Numbered from the stretch's first letter, positions 18,121-28,604 are shown. The stretch: 64,000 nucleotides of DNA from Candidatus Barnesiella excrementigallinarum (GCA_019114445.1 DXFL01000019.1:1-64000); one strand, 5' to 3'. Notes: generated by a model not told the origin, from the sequence alone. Program-made: numbers and translations.

Positions 18121-20997
18121 TCAAAGGGTCTTTTTCACTTCCACTTCTTCGTAGGCTTCTACAAGGTCGCCTATCTTCACATCGTTGTAATTGGTAATGT
18201 TCAATCCGCATTCAAATCCGGTGGTAACCTCTTTCACGTCGTCCTTGAATCGTTTCAACGAGCCCAGATCGCCGCTATAAATAACTATACCGTCGCGAAT
18301 CAACCGTACCTTGCTCGACCGTTTGAGTTTGCCCTCTTTCACAATACAGCCGGCCACCGTTCCCACTTTGGTGATGTGGTAGGTTTCCAATACCTCGGCC
18401 GTACCCAAAATTTCTTCTTTGATTTCGGGCGACAACATTCCTTCCATAGCCGATTTTACCTCCTCGATGGCATCGTAGATAATCGAGTAGAGGCGTATAT
18501 CCACACCCTCTTTCTCGGCCAATCGACGGGCGGCAACCGACGGACGCACTTGGAAGCCTATGATAATGGCATTCGAAGCGGCAGCCAGTGTAATATCCGA
18601 TTCGGAAATCTGTCCCACGGCCTTGTGCAATACGTTGATTTGTATCTCGGGAGTAGACAGCTTGATGAGCGAATCGCTCAACGCTTCGACCGAACCGTCC
18701 ACGTCGCCTTTCACCACCAAATTCAGTTCTTGGAAGTTGCCTACGGCAATCCGTCGGCCTATATCGTCGAGTGTCAAAAGCTTGTGAGTACGCAATCCCA
18801 ACTCGCGTTGCAACTGTTCGCGCTTGTTGGCAATCTCTCTTGCCTCTTGCTCGGTATCCATCACGTGGAATACATCGCCGGCTTGGGGCGCACCATTCAA
18901 ACCGAGGATTTGTACGGGAGCCGAAGGACCTGCTTGTTCGATACGGACATTACGCTCGTTGAACATAGCTTTTACCCTTCCGTGATTGGTTCCGGCCAAT
19001 ACCACATCGCCTTTACGCAAAGTTCCGTTCTGTACCAGTACGGTGGCTACATAGCCACGGCCTTTGTCCAACGTCGATTCAATAATCGAACCGGTGGCCT
19101 TGCGATTGGGGTTGGCCTTCAAATCGAGTAACTCGGCCTCCAACAATACCTTCTCCATCAATTCATGGACCCCGGTACCTTTTTTCGCCGAAATTTCCTG
19201 CGACTGGTATTTACCGCCCCACTCCTCAACCAAGTAGTTCATGTTGGCCAATTCCTCTTTAATCTTGTCGGGGTTGGCATTGGGTTTATCTATTTTATTG
19301 ATGGCAAAAACAATAGGCACACCGGCAGCCGAAGCGTGGTTGATAGCCTCGACCGTCTGCGGCATCACATTGTCGTCGGCAGCCACAATAATAATGGCAA
19401 TATCGGTCATTTGGGCACCGCGGGCACGCATGGCGGTAAATGCTTCGTGACCCGGAGTATCGAGGAAGGTGATACGGCGGCCATCGTCGAGCTTCACATT
19501 ATAAGCACCGATGTGCTGGGTGATACCTCCGGCCTCGCCGGCAATCACATTCGAATTGCGAATGTAGTCGAGCAACGATGTTTTACCGTGGTCTACGTGA
19601 CCCATTACGGTTACTACCGGCGGACGCGATTGCAAATCTTCTTCTTTATCCTCTTCTTCGTGAATGGCTTCTACCACCTCGGCACTCACATATTCGGTTT
19701 TGAAACCGAACTCCTCGGCTACGATATTGATGGTTTCGGCATCGAGACGCTGATTTATCGACACCATCATGCCAATACTCATACAGGTGGCAATTACCTC
19801 GTTGACAGGTACGTCCATCATCGAAGCCAAGTCGTTGGCGGTAACGAACTCGGTAAGTTTCAAAATCTTGCTTTCGGCCTCTTCTATTTCGGCGAGTTCA
19901 CGTTCGCGATTCGAGAAGGCTTCGCGTTTTTCCTTCCGCCATTTGGCCGATTTCTTCTGACCTTTGGTAGTGAGGCGAGCCAGTGTCTCCTTGATTTGTT
20001 TCTGTACATCTTCTTCGCTAACCTCAGCCTTTATGGGACGTTGTTTCTGCTTATTGAGTTTGTTGTTTGCGGCGTTGTTCTTGCCATTGCCGCCCCGGGC
20101 AGGTTGCCCGCCACCCATATTCGAAATGCTTTTCGATATATCTACTTTTTCTTTGTTGATCCGTTGGCGTTTACGGCGCTCGCCACCTTGTGCATTGGTA
20201 TCGTCGCCACCAACATCTTTATGGGTATCTTGACGCTGTTTTTCTTTATTCTCCCGCTCTTTCCGTTTCTCCTCTTTGCTCTTCTTCTTCGGTCGGGTCT
20301 GTTGGTTCAAAGCATCAAGATCGATTTTTCCTACGACATTGATGTTCGATGTAAAAGTAGGTCGATTAAGAGTAAACACCTCATCGTCATGCGAAGTTTC
20401 TTCCTCTTCTTTATCCTCTGTTGCCGGTTCTTTCACCTCTGGCTCGGCCTCCGAAGGATTTTCGGCAGGTTGAGGTACGGGCTTCGTATCCTCAGCAGGA
20501 ACCTCGGCCACTGGCTCCTCAACAACAGGAGCCTTCTCGACCGTTTGTACTTCGGGTTCTTTCGCCACAGGTTCGGCAACCGCGGGTTCTTTCTTCTCCT
20601 CGACGGCTCCTTTGGCTTTCGGCTCCGACGCTTTCGGCCGATTCAGTGCGGAGAGATCGATTTGCCCTACGATCTTCGGGCGTTGTATCTCGGTAACGAT
20701 AGTTTTCAACTCTTTCGGTTCTTCCTTCCCTGCCGATGAAGCGTTATTGCCCTCTTCTGCATCGGACGTTACCGTAGCTCTGTTTTTTTCTTTATGACGT
20801 TCAAGACTGATACTCTCCGATTCGAGTTTCAGATTCTTATCTTTATTAAACTCCTTAACGAGCAGTGCATACTGTTCGTCGGTTATTTTGGTATTGGGGT
20901 TTGCTTCTACCGTAAAACCTTTCTTTTGCAGGAACTCGACAGCGGTCTGGATTCCTACATTCAAATCTCTTGCTACTTTATTTAACCTTATCGACAT
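18121..20997 (-). CDS. infB: Translation initiation factor IF-2
   Basis: A 958-residue IF-2, the GTPase that places initiator tRNA on the ribosome. It has an N-terminal IF2_N-type winged segment (residues 1-50), a long low-complexity charged region rich in Glu, Lys, Pro and Ala (about 60-330), then a G domain with GHVDHGKTS (about 463), DTPGHEAF (about 512) and NKIDKP (about 562), and the usual C-terminal domains ending [21 protein letters not shown] in part. It is the last gene of the conserved rimP-nusA-infB operon. Confidence 0.97.
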   Translation of the reverse strand: MSIRLNKVARDLNVGIQTAVEFLQKKGFTVEANPNTKITDEQYALLVKEFNKDKNLKLESESISLERHKEKNRATVTSDAEEGNNASSAGKEEPKELKTIVTEIQRPKIVGQIDLSALNRPKASEPKAKGAVEEKKEPAVAEPVAKEPEVQTVEKAPVVEEPVAEVPAEDTKPVPQPAENPSEAEPEVKEPATEDKEEEETSHDDEVFTLNRPTFTSNINVVGKIDLDALNQQTRPKKKSKEEKRKERENKEKQRQDTHKDVGGDDTNAQGGERRKRQRINKEKVDISKSISNMGGGQPARGGNGKNNAANNKLNKQKQRPIKAEVSEEDVQKQIKETLARLTTKGQKKSAKWRKEKREAFSNRERELAEIEEAESKILKLTEFVTANDLASMMDVPVNEVIATCMSIGMMVSINQRLDAETINIVAEEFGFKTEYVSAEVVEAIHEEEDKEEDLQSRPPVVTVMGHVDHGKTSLLDYIRNSNVIAGEAGGITQHIGAYNVKLDDGRRITFLDTPGHEAFTAMRARGAQMTDIAIIIVAADDNVMPQTVEAINHASAAGVPIVFAINKIDKPNANPDKIKEELANMNYLVEEWGGKYQSQEISAKKGTGVHELMEKVLLEAELLDLKANPNRKATGSIIESTLDKGRGYVATVLVQNGTLRKGDVVLAGTNHGRVKAMFNERNVRIEQAGPSAPVQILGLNGAPQAGDVFHVMDTEQEAREIANKREQLQRELGLRTHKLLTLDDIGRRIAVGNFQELNLVVKGDVDGSVEALSDSLIKLSTPEIQINVLHKAVGQISESDITLAAASNAIIIGFQVRPSVAARRLAEKEGVDIRLYSIIYDAIEEVKSAMEGMLSPEIKEEILGTAEVLETYHITKVGTVAGCIVKEGKLKRSSKVRLIRDGIVIYSGDLGSLKRFKDDVKEVTTGFECGLNITNYNDVKIGDLVEAYEEVEVKKTL

Positions 20998-21090
20998 ACT
21001 CAGTTTTAGTTTATAAATAATGGAAGAATGAAAAGATGCCTCGTTACTCAGGCAGAAGAGCCGAAAAAAATTCGGCTCCCCGAAAACGGA

Positions 21091-22344
21091 TTATTCTTCA
21101 AACTCCGCCTTCAATATGGCGAGAACCTCGTCTACGGTGTTCTCTTCGAGGTCGGCTTTCTCGATCAGGGTTTCACGCGGCAAGGCCAATACGCTCTTCG
21201 CCGTAGCACAACCGATACCTTTCAAGGCATCTATTACCCAATCGTCGATTTCGTCGCTAAACTCATCGAGATAAATATCCTCTTCTTCCGCCTCGTCTAT
21301 ATCGCGGTAAACATCTATATTGTAGCCCGTGAGCATACAAGCCAACTTGATATTCAACCCCCCTTTACCAATCGCGAGCGACACCTCCTCGGGTTTGAGG
21401 AATACCTCGGCCTTTTTCTCCTCCTCGTTCAACCGTATGGACGAGATTTTGGCGGGGCTTAACGCACGTTGTATAAACAACGAAGGATTGGCTGTATAGT
21501 TGATGACATCGATATTTTCGTTACGCAACTCTCGTACGATTCCGTGAATACGCGATCCTTTCACACCCACACAGGCACCTACCGGGTCGATACGGTCGTC
21601 GTACGACTCGACGGCTATCTTGGCCCGCTCGCCCGGTATACGGGCAATGGCTCTTATAAGGATAAGTCCGTCGTGTATTTCGGGCACTTCCAATTCGAAA
21701 AGGCGGCGCAAGAAATCGTTCGACGTACGCGAAACGATAATCTTGGGATTGTTGTTCTTGTTGTCGACATCGAGCACCACAGCCCGCACGGTTTCGCCCT
21801 TGCGATAGAAGTCCGATGGTATCTGTTCGGTTTTCGGCAACAGCAATTCATTACCGTCGTCGTCGATCAACAGCATCTCTTTTTTCCATATTTGGTAAAC
21901 CTCGGCGCTTACCAACTCGCCAATCTTATCTTTATACTTATTGTAAATGGCATCTTTTTGCAAATCGAGAATCTTCGAGGCCAAAGTCTGACGCAAATTC
22001 AGGATTGCCCGACGGCCGAATTTCTCGAAATGCACTTCGTCGGTCATCTCTTCACCAACCTCGAAATCGGGATCGGTCTTTCGTGCCTCCGACAGAGAAA
22101 CTTGCAGGTTACTGTCCGTTACGGCACCATCTTCTACAATCTCACGGTTGCGCCATATCTCAAAATCCCCTTTGGTCGGGTTCACGATTATATCGAAATT
22201 TTCATCGGTCCCGAACATCTTTGCCAATACGTTGCGGAAAGATTCTTCCAGCACACTAATCATCGTAGTTATCTCGATGTTTTTCAACTCTTTGAACTCT
22301 GCAAAGGTGTCGACCATGCTAACGGGTTCCTCTTTTTTTGCCAT
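21091..22344 (-). CDS. nusA: Transcription termination/antitermination protein NusA
   Basis: A 417-residue NusA with an N-terminal RNA polymerase-binding domain, an S1 domain (about residues 130-200) and two KH domains (KGSRIHGIVREL near 235 and AIGKGGLNIKLA near 305). The C-terminus has a short acidic helix-hairpin region. It affects pausing, termination and antitermination. It lies 1 base from rimP and 93 bases upstream of infB. Confidence 0.95.
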   Translation of the reverse strand: MAKKEEPVSMVDTFAEFKELKNIEITTMISVLEESFRNVLAKMFGTDENFDIIVNPTKGDFEIWRNREIVEDGAVTDSNLQVSLSEARKTDPDFEVGEEMTDEVHFEKFGRRAILNLRQTLASKILDLQKDAIYNKYKDKIGELVSAEVYQIWKKEMLLIDDDGNELLLPKTEQIPSDFYRKGETVRAVVLDVDNKNNNPKIIVSRTSNDFLRRLFELEVPEIHDGLILIRAIARIPGERAKIAVESYDDRIDPVGACVGVKGSRIHGIVRELRNENIDVINYTANPSLFIQRALSPAKISSIRLNEEEKKAEVFLKPEEVSLAIGKGGLNIKLACMLTGYNIDVYRDIDEAEEEDIYLDEFSDEIDDWVIDALKGIGCATAKSVLALPRETLIEKADLEENTVDEVLAILKAEFEE

Positions 22345-22345
22345 A

Positions 22346-22813
22346 TTACTTAAATCTGATTAGATATTTTGTATATTTTACTTCTTCATAACCGAAGGTG
22401 TAATCTTCTTCCACCTCCACTTTGCGTTTGCTGGTTTCGCTCTTCACCTTCTTGGTCACCGTTACGACAAAATTGTCGGCACTGGCGCTCTTCAATATAC
22501 CCGAAAGTTTTTCTCCTTTCTTGGTCAGTAGCTCCACCTCATTGCCTATATTCTTTTCGTATTGTTTCAACACTTTGAAGGGACTGGTGATGCCTGCCGA
22601 ACCTACTTCCAATTCATAATCTTCGACATCGCGATCGAGTTTCGACTCCAAAAAACGGTGCAACGTCTCACAACGCTCTATATCCACACCCTCTTTATTG
22701 TCTATTTCCACCACCAAAACATTGTCGGGTTTTACCTGAACATCGACTACAAAACAGTCGCTGCCCGAAAGCCCCTCTTCTACCAATGCTTCTAACTCTT
22801 TTTTGTCTATCAT
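22346..22813 (-). CDS. rimP: Ribosome maturation factor RimP
   Basis: A 155-residue RimP family protein needed for 30S subunit maturation. The motif LEVGSAGITSPFKVLKQYEKNIG corresponds to the family's conserved SPGLDRPL..-like region in Bacteroidetes form (key residues Gly, Ser, Pro, Phe). The position directly before nusA and infB confirms the call. It is preceded by the best-formed promoter on this strand. Confidence 0.93.
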   Translation of the reverse strand: MIDKKELEALVEEGLSGSDCFVVDVQVKPDNVLVVEIDNKEGVDIERCETLHRFLESKLDRDVEDYELEVGSAGITSPFKVLKQYEKNIGNEVELLTKKGEKLSGILKSASADNFVVTVTKKVKSETSKRKVEVEEDYTFGYEEVKYTKYLIRFK

Positions 22814-22874
22814 ATTCCTCCATCAGGAAAAAAACGAGGGGACACCGTTGCCCCCTCTTCCAATCCTATCGCTG

Positions 22875-22906
22875 CAAAGATAACACAATATTATATAATA
22901 CACAAA
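22875..22906 (-). promoter_or_regulatory. Promoter of rimP-nusA-infB
   Basis: Minus-strand TTTG (22903-22906), 20 bases, then TATCTTTG (22875-22882). This is a full Bacteroidetes promoter; the leader would be about 55 bases. Confidence 0.75.
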
Positions 22907-22983
22907 TCGCTCTCTATTGCTCGCCTCGAAATAGAATAATCAGCGCCTATAATTTAAACAATTTTTATTGTATATACATTTAT

Positions 22984-23697
22984 TTAACTTATCAAAAAAG
23001 GGAATGAACGCAATTTTTTACGCAACAAAAGTTCTTTTCCCCCGCAATACCGATTGCACAAGGCATGAAACTGGGGTCCATGATTCATATATCGCAAGTG
23101 GGCTAATTCGTGGCAGATAACATAGTCGATAAGCTCCTCGGGCAAAAACATCAAATAAAACGACAACTGTATTTCGCCTTTGAAAGTACAATGTCCTAAT
23201 TTACGACGGCCTCGTCCCACCGAAAGAGGAACCGGCGAAATACCCAAACGCCCCGACACCTGTACGAAACGGCGAGGCAACAACGACTGCGCCCGGCGGT
23301 ATACAAAACGGCAAACACCCCGCGACAGGATTTTATGCACATTCGGCTCGTTCAAATCGGCCTGCTGGGGACAAAACACCTGCAAACAATCGCCCTGATA
23401 CCGAAAAAGAAATCGCTTCGAATCTATCCCCGGCAACAAACATATATCTCCCCCATAACAGGGAATACGATCGCCTATCGACAATCGGCGTTTTTCCCGG
23501 GTTGCTTCATATCGCGCAAAAAGCAATCTCAGTCGCTCTCTGTTCTCGTCCATCACATTTGCGATTTGCGACCAAGTATATTCCCGGGGAACGGTCACAT
23601 ACAACAGCCCCTCCTTTACCCGGAATATTACTCGACAGGCACGACTGTCGGCTCGCAACCGCACTTCGCCAAACTCTTCATCGCAAAACGTATACAT
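22984..23697 (-). CDS. YgjP/SprT-like zinc metallopeptidase
   Basis: A 237-residue protein of the YgjP (DUF45) family of putative metallopeptidases. The zinc motif is CHELAHLRYMNHGPQFH, with HExxH and a third histidine, near the C-terminus (about residues 195-212). The N-terminal half is a beta-rich domain with GRGRRKLGHCTFKG before the active site. Substrate is unknown. A near-consensus minus-strand box TATCTTCG lies at 23722-23729. It is divergent from the padR-like gene. Confidence 0.8.
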   Translation of the reverse strand: MYTFCDEEFGEVRLRADSRACRVIFRVKEGLLYVTVPREYTWSQIANVMDENRERLRLLFARYEATREKRRLSIGDRIPCYGGDICLLPGIDSKRFLFRYQGDCLQVFCPQQADLNEPNVHKILSRGVCRFVYRRAQSLLPRRFVQVSGRLGISPVPLSVGRGRRKLGHCTFKGEIQLSFYLMFLPEELIDYVICHELAHLRYMNHGPQFHALCNRYCGGKELLLRKKLRSFPFLIS

Positions 23698-23785
23698 GGA
23701 TATGTTATCTCATTTTTCCTGCGAAGATAATGCATTTACAGTCAGGAACAAATTCCCCTCTCAAGGAATCCTATCGAATCGATCG

Positions 23786-23817
23786 AACATAAAGATATTG
23801 TTAAAATATCTTATGTT
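23786..23817. promoter_or_regulatory. Large inverted repeat, possible operator of the PadR-like regulator
   Basis: AACATAAAGATATT (23786-23799) and AATATCTTATGTT (23805-23817) form a 13-base inverted repeat with one extra A in the left arm and a 5-base centre. It lies 37 bases upstream of the -7 box of the padR-pspC operon. Confidence 0.5.
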
Positions 23818-23853
23818 ACAAGTACTATGCAATACACACTACCAAATAATACA

Positions 23854-23861
23854 TATATTTG
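23854..23861 (+). promoter_or_regulatory. -7 box of the padR-pspC operon
   Basis: TATATTTG, 20 bases upstream of the padR start codon. Confidence 0.55.
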
Positions 23862-23881
23862 TGCCGTAAAAGGTACTAAAT

Positions 23882-24208
23882 ATGAACACCGACAATGTAA
23901 AATCGCAAATGCGAAAAGGGATATTGGAATATTGCACGCTGCTCATTCTGCAAAAAAGAAGAGCCTATGTCCCGGACATTATTCAATCGCTCAAAGCCTC
24001 GAAACTCATCGTGGTGGAAGGCACACTTTACCCGTTGCTCACCCGGCTTAAAAATTCGGGGTTGCTCACCTATGTGTGGGAAGAATCGACACAAGGGCCA
24101 CCCCGCAAATATTACGAGCTTACCCCCGAAGGGATTCTTTTTCTCAACGAACTCGACAGCGCTTGGGACGAATTAAACCAAGTCGTCGCCCATATCAAGG
24201 AACAATAA
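23882..24208 (+). CDS. PadR family transcriptional regulator
   Basis: A 108-residue winged-helix regulator of the small PadR (s2) group. Diagnostic are MRKGILEYCTLLILQ, the recognition-helix region VVEGTLYPLLTRLKNSGLL and the wing with PPRKYYELTPEG. Such proteins repress their own operon and often a membrane protein next to them. Here a PspC-domain protein starts 19 bases downstream. The inverted repeat at 23786-23817 is a candidate binding site. The signal it senses is unknown. Confidence 0.9.
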   Translation: MNTDNVKSQMRKGILEYCTLLILQKRRAYVPDIIQSLKASKLIVVEGTLYPLLTRLKNSGLLTYVWEESTQGPPRKYYELTPEGILFLNELDSAWDELNQVVAHIKEQ

Positions 24209-24227
24209 AAAAAACAATACACCGAAT

Positions 24228-25271
24228 ATGAAAAAAACTGTAACCGTCAACCTCGACAAAATCATTTTCAACATCGACGACGACGCCTACGAACTGCTCG
24301 AAGCCTACCTACAATCGCTAAGCCGCCATTTCAAAAAAGAAGAGGGCGGGCAGGAAATTATAAACGACATCGAAAGCCGTATAGCCGAACTATTCAAAGA
24401 ACGGTTGGGTTTCGACAAGCAGGTAATCACCCTGCAAGAGGTTAACGAAGTAATTGCCATCATGGGGAAACCCGACGAAATAGAGAACCCGCTCGAAAGC
24501 GAAACTACCGACAGCTCAACCGGCAACCCCACCGAATTTACCGACGAAGCGCACACGCCTCGCCGCCGTCGGTTCTACCGCGACCCCGACAACCGCGTAT
24601 TGGGCGGCGTAGCATCGGGTATCGCCCACTATTTGGGAATCGACGTGGTAGCCGTACGTATCGTCATGGTTTTGCTCCTTCCGTTATGGGGGTCGTCGGT
24701 ATGGATATATCTGCTGTTGTGGATCTGCATACCCGAAGCCCGCACCACCTCGCAAAAACTCGAAATGCGGGGCGAAACGCCAACCATCGACAACATACGC
24801 CGGGCGGTCGAAGAAGAGCATGGGAACAATCAATCTTCCGGCACACTCCGCTCGTTCGGCCAAACAGTGGGCGAAATATTCCGCGGGGTCTTCAAATTTT
24901 TCTTCATCTGCATTGGGGCACTCATCGCCCTTTCGATTATCGGAGCATTGGTAACCTGCGTTATCAGCCTGCTGGCTTTTCTTTTCTTAGGAACAACGGC
25001 TATAACCACACCCTTTATCTCGATTTTCCCCGGACACATCACCGTTCTCAACGGGCATTGGGAACTAATTGCATTCACCGTATCGCTGCTCCTCACCTTC
25101 GGGATACCCCTGTATGCCATACTCCGGGCGGTGTTGGGGTCCATATTCCATTGGAAACCACAATCTACGGCACTCAACATCACGCTGCTTGTCCTTTGGA
25201 TCCTCTCCCTTATCGGACTCTTTTTCGCAACGTTCATCGCCATTCCCGAACAATCGTGGCTAAATATATAA
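24228..25271 (+). CDS. PspC domain membrane protein
   Basis: A 347-residue protein. The N-terminal 95 residues are a soluble helical segment (MKKTVTVNLDKIIFNIDD...EVNEVIAIMGKPDEIENP). A PspC domain follows near residues 113-170 (RRFYRDPDNRVLGGVASGIAHYLG, then a hydrophobic segment and IPEA). Three or four more membrane segments lie in the C-terminal half. PspC proteins act in envelope-stress responses, but in Bacteroidetes this padR-pspC pair has no settled role that I know of. It ends at a bidirectional terminator shared with nadK. Confidence 0.85.
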   Translation: MKKTVTVNLDKIIFNIDDDAYELLEAYLQSLSRHFKKEEGGQEIINDIESRIAELFKERLGFDKQVITLQEVNEVIAIMGKPDEIENPLESETTDSSTGNPTEFTDEAHTPRRRRFYRDPDNRVLGGVASGIAHYLGIDVVAVRIVMVLLLPLWGSSVWIYLLLWICIPEARTTSQKLEMRGETPTIDNIRRAVEEEHGNNQSSGTLRSFGQTVGEIFRGVFKFFFICIGALIALSIIGALVTCVISLLAFLFLGTTAITTPFISIFPGHITVLNGHWELIAFTVSLLLTFGIPLYAILRAVLGSIFHWKPQSTALNITLLVLWILSLIGLFFATFIAIPEQSWLNI

Positions 25272-25297
25272 CCGCATAGCTTCCTGATTAAAACCCG

Positions 25298-25338
25298 AAA
25301 CACCCCGAAGAGAACAACTTTGCTCCTCCGGGGTGTTT
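25298..25338. terminator. Bidirectional terminator between pspC-like gene and nadK
   Basis: AAACACCCCG (25298-25307) pairs perfectly with CGGGGTGTTT (25329-25338) between two convergent genes. Confidence 0.7.
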
Positions 25339-25375
25339 GCTTGTCTTTTCTAGAAATTCATATCGGGGAACGAAG

Positions 25376-26251
25376 TTATTCCCGTTTGTCTACGCCCCAC
25401 ATCAACTTCGCCCGAAGCGTAGCCGAAAAACTGTGTCCCAGCCGCTTCACCACCTTTACGGTAAACGGTGCCTTGCTCAACATCACTTGCGTGGCCGTGT
25501 CGAGCATAACCGAACGCCCGTCGAGACTGAGCAGATAACTATGGCTACGGCTATCGACCCGCAAAGTTATCTCCACATCGTCGTTTACCACCAAAGGTCG
25601 TATGGTCAAACTATGGGGAGCCACAGGCGAAATCACCCAACTGGCCGACTGCGGCATGAGAATGGGACCGCCCACGCTCATCGAATAGGCCGTAGAGCCT
25701 GTGGGTGTAGCCACAATGAGGCCATCGGCCTGATAAGTATTCAAGTAACTGTCTCCCACAGTGGTATGAATGGAAATCATCGACGAGGTATCTTGTTTCA
25801 ACACAGCTACTTCGTTAAGAGCATAAGGCCAAAAATCATCGGGCAAATCGTCGCACTTCACGTGCAGCAACGTGCGCTCTTCTATTTTATAATTGCCCGC
25901 CATAATCTCGGAAAGTACCACCGAAGTATCTTCGGCCGGCACGTCGGCCAAAAAACCCAAACGCCCGATGTTCACCCCCAAGACGGGAATACCCCGGTCG
26001 CCAATCTTCTCGGCAGCCCGCAAAAAAGTACCGTCGCCCCCTATGCTCAATGCCATATCGGCCACACAGCCGTTGCTACAACTTACCGGGACTATCCGCC
26101 TGCTCACATCGGGCAAAGCCTCCGACAAAAAGGCATAAAATTCGCTATCCCCCACCAACAATTCGTGAGCTTGCGACAATGCCTGCAACACCCCGCGGAC
26201 CTGTTCCAACCGGGAACCCTGATAATTATGACCGAACAACAAAATCTTCAT
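25376..26251 (-). CDS. nadK: NAD kinase
   Basis: A 291-residue NAD kinase that makes NADP from NAD and ATP. The nucleotide motif SIGGDGTFLRAA and the downstream TPTGSTAYSMSVGGPI are diagnostic. It follows the CBS-domain gene with a 7-base gap, an arrangement common in Bacteroidales next to a divergent pdxJ. Confidence 0.95.
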   Translation of the reverse strand: MKILLFGHNYQGSRLEQVRGVLQALSQAHELLVGDSEFYAFLSEALPDVSRRIVPVSCSNGCVADMALSIGGDGTFLRAAEKIGDRGIPVLGVNIGRLGFLADVPAEDTSVVLSEIMAGNYKIEERTLLHVKCDDLPDDFWPYALNEVAVLKQDTSSMISIHTTVGDSYLNTYQADGLIVATPTGSTAYSMSVGGPILMPQSASWVISPVAPHSLTIRPLVVNDDVEITLRVDSRSHSYLLSLDGRSVMLDTATQVMLSKAPFTVKVVKRLGHSFSATLRAKLMWGVDKRE

Positions 26252-26258
26252 ACTCTAC

Positions 26259-26915
26259 CTACATTTCAAGATAATACATCAACTCTTTTATCCGTTGTTC
26301 CATGCGATCGTCCATCGCCCCATGCAGTTGGTAACAACGCAACACCCGGTAATCGAACCGCTCCAACGAACGCAGCACCGGGGCGGCATCCTCCCGATCG
26401 ATACGCAGGCACGCGCGCCATGCGCCCGACTTTTCGTCGGGACGTATCATCAAATTGATTACCCGGCAATCGTTATCCTCCACCAACCGGGAAAGCTCGG
26501 TTGCCGAATAGTCGGCCCGGGGAATCTCCAACTCGATGATGGCTCCCGACGACGAAGTTTGGCACAACCGTGCCACCCCCTCCATCACGGCACGAGCCGG
26601 TATGCTCCCGGCGTAACGCTGTTGAGGAGTAATTACCGGAAGAAGGTCGTCGGAATATTGGGCAAACTGATTGACAACCGCCAGTAAATGAGCATCCTCA
26701 CGAACTGCCGGACGTCGCAAATTATCCCGTCCGATCGCTGCTGACGCCAACTCCTGCATCAACTCCCGCTCGTGAACAATACCCACATACATACTCTCCT
26801 CCACCACCGGCAAGCTCGAAAAGCCCGCCGCTTGCATAATCGGCAGAGCTTCGCTCACCTTCATAACCGGGGTTAAAACGGGTATTTCGGGCAATATCAT
26901 ATCTTTTGCTTTCAT
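26259..26915 (-). CDS. CBS domain protein with ACT-like C-terminus
   Basis: A 218-residue cytosolic protein. Two CBS motifs occupy about residues 1-125 (ILPEIPVLTPVMKVSEALPIM, GFSSLPVVEES, then a second weaker copy). The C-terminal 90 residues (AIIELEIPRADYSATELSRL...) have an ACT-like beta-alpha-beta pattern. CBS pairs bind adenosine ligands such as AMP or NAD-related nucleotides. Being next to nadK, it may regulate NAD kinase or sense nucleotides; this is an inference from position only. Confidence 0.75.
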   Translation of the reverse strand: MKAKDMILPEIPVLTPVMKVSEALPIMQAAGFSSLPVVEESMYVGIVHERELMQELASAAIGRDNLRRPAVREDAHLLAVVNQFAQYSDDLLPVITPQQRYAGSIPARAVMEGVARLCQTSSSGAIIELEIPRADYSATELSRLVEDNDCRVINLMIRPDEKSGAWRACLRIDREDAAPVLRSLERFDYRVLRCYQLHGAMDDRMEQRIKELMYYLEM

Positions 26916-26943
26916 TTTTTGCTCATATTTCTGTAATTCGTAT

Positions 26944-26951
26944 TACTTTTG
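26944..26951 (+). promoter_or_regulatory. Candidate -7 box upstream of pdxJ
   Basis: TACTTTTG on the plus strand, about 205 bases before pdxJ; long leader, so only tentative. Confidence 0.3.
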
Positions 26952-27041
26952 CAGGGAATGTAAAGGTACGATTTCTTCGGTGCTATGGAGCCTTGCCGTT
27001 CCTATTCCCGCAAGAGAACCGTACCCGCACAAAAGATCATA

Positions 27042-27049
27042 CAAATATA
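27042..27049 (-). promoter_or_regulatory. Candidate -7 box of the CBS-nadK pair
   Basis: Minus-strand TATATTTG; the leader to the CBS gene start would be about 120 bases. Confidence 0.4.
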
Positions 27050-27155
27050 GCTATTTTTTCGGTTGAAGAACGAGGCAGCCCCTTTTATAAGTTGAAACTT
27101 CGCAGGGAAAACCTCATGTGAACCATCACCGAAAACGATTAAGGTAAAAAAAGAT

Positions 27156-27869
27156 ATGACAAAATTAAGCGTTAATGTCAACAAAATAGCCACCTTGCGA
27201 AATGCGAGAGGCGGCAATATGCCCAACGTGCTGAAAGTTACGTTGGACTGCGAAGCCTTCGGAGCCGAAGGCATTACCGTACACCCCCGCCCCGACGAAC
27301 GGCACATTCGCTATGCCGACGTCTACGAATTGCGACCGGCGGTAAGCACCGAATTCAATATCGAAGGCAACCCTTCGGAAAAATTCCTCGATATGGTGCT
27401 GAAAGTGAAACCCACACAAGTGACGCTCGTTCCCGACGCTCACGACGTAATCACCTCGAATGCCGGCTGGGATACCAAAACTAACTTCGATTTCCTCTCC
27501 AAAGTCATCGACACCTGCAAAAGCGTCAACATACGCACCTCTATTTTTGTAGAGCCCGATTTGGAAATGATCGAATATGCCGCAAAAACCGGAGCCGACC
27601 GCATAGAGTTATATACCGAACCGTATGCTGCCGGGTACAGCCAAGACCGCGAAGCGGCTATCGAGCCGTTTGTCAAGGCCGCCGAATATGCACGCAGCTT
27701 AGGTCTTGGAGTAAACGCGGGGCACGATTTGAGCCTCGAAAACCTTCGGTATCTGCACGAGAGAATCCCGTTGCTCAGCGAGGTATCCATTGGACACTGT
27801 CTCATTTGCGACGCGCTCTACTTGGGTCTCCAAGAGACCATTAAACAATATAAAGAATGTCTGAAATAA
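27156..27869 (+). CDS. pdxJ: Pyridoxine 5'-phosphate synthase
   Basis: A 237-residue TIM-barrel enzyme that joins 3-amino-acetone phosphate and deoxyxylulose phosphate to give pyridoxine 5'-phosphate, the last ring-forming step of the DXP-dependent vitamin B6 pathway. Signature stretches are [32 protein letters not shown] and [11 protein letters not shown]. It heads a run with exbB, exbD and tonB, 18 bases before exbB, so B6 synthesis and TonB energisation are probably co-transcribed. Confidence 0.95.
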   Translation: MTKLSVNVNKIATLRNARGGNMPNVLKVTLDCEAFGAEGITVHPRPDERHIRYADVYELRPAVSTEFNIEGNPSEKFLDMVLKVKPTQVTLVPDAHDVITSNAGWDTKTNFDFLSKVIDTCKSVNIRTSIFVEPDLEMIEYAAKTGADRIELYTEPYAAGYSQDREAAIEPFVKAAEYARSLGLGVNAGHDLSLENLRYLHERIPLLSEVSIGHCLICDALYLGLQETIKQYKECLK

Positions 27870-27887
27870 CCCTTTAAATAAATTCCC

Positions 27888-28592
27888 ATGAACCTATTGT
27901 CTTTGCTTCTGCAAACCACCGACACACTGGCTACGCCTCCCGTACTCACGCCCACCATCGAAACGGCGAGCGACCTCAATCTGTGGGAACTGGCCTGTAA
28001 AGGCGGTATCATTATGATTCCGCTGCTTCTCCTATCCCTGCTCTCCATCTATATCTTTTTTGAAAGGTTGCAAGTCATTCGACGGGCTGCCCGCGAAGAC
28101 AACTCTTTCATGGAGCGTATCAAAGACTATATCCACGAAGGCGACATCGACAGCGCCATGAAGCTCTGCAAAAAAACCAATACCCCCTATTCGCGCCTTA
28201 TAGCCAAAGGAATTTCGCGATTGGGCCGTCCCATGAACGACGTACTGGTTGCCATCGAAAACGTGGGGAACATCGAAATTGCCAAACTCGAAAAAGGATT
28301 CCCGTGGCTGGCCACTACCGCCGCCGGAGCTCCCATGTTGGGATTCCTCGGTACGGTTACCGGTATGGTTCGGGCATTCTACAATATGGCTTCGGCCGGA
28401 AACAACGCCGACATATCGACCCTTTCGGGGGGTATCTACGAAGCTTTGGTAACCACCGTTGCCGGACTTGTAGTAGGTATCATCGCCCTGTTTGCCTACA
28501 ACTACTTGGTAGCTCGCGTCGATGGCGTAATGAACCAGTTAGAGTCGAAAACTATGGAATTTATGGACCTGCTCAACGAGCCGGCCGAATAA
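27888..28592 (+). CDS. exbB: ExbB/TolQ-type proton channel subunit
   Basis: A 234-residue MotA/TolQ/ExbB family protein with three membrane segments (about residues 42-62, 140-170 and 180-205). The conserved LATTAAGAPMLGFLGTVTGM and EALVTTVAGLVVGI form the proton-conducting helices. Together with ExbD it uses the proton motive force to drive TonB. The downstream tonB-like gene favours ExbB over TolQ. Confidence 0.87.
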   Translation: MNLLSLLLQTTDTLATPPVLTPTIETASDLNLWELACKGGIIMIPLLLLSLLSIYIFFERLQVIRRAAREDNSFMERIKDYIHEGDIDSAMKLCKKTNTPYSRLIAKGISRLGRPMNDVLVAIENVGNIEIAKLEKGFPWLATTAAGAPMLGFLGTVTGMVRAFYNMASAGNNADISTLSGGIYEALVTTVAGLVVGIIALFAYNYLVARVDGVMNQLESKTMEFMDLLNEPAE

Positions 28593-28604
28593 AACCGAAG
28601 GATC

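Noticed and set aside
19165-20739. A 524-codon plus-strand frame opposite infB
   Set aside because: Shadow of the low-complexity N-terminus of IF-2; composition (Phe, Leu, Arg runs) mirrors the Lys/Glu codons.
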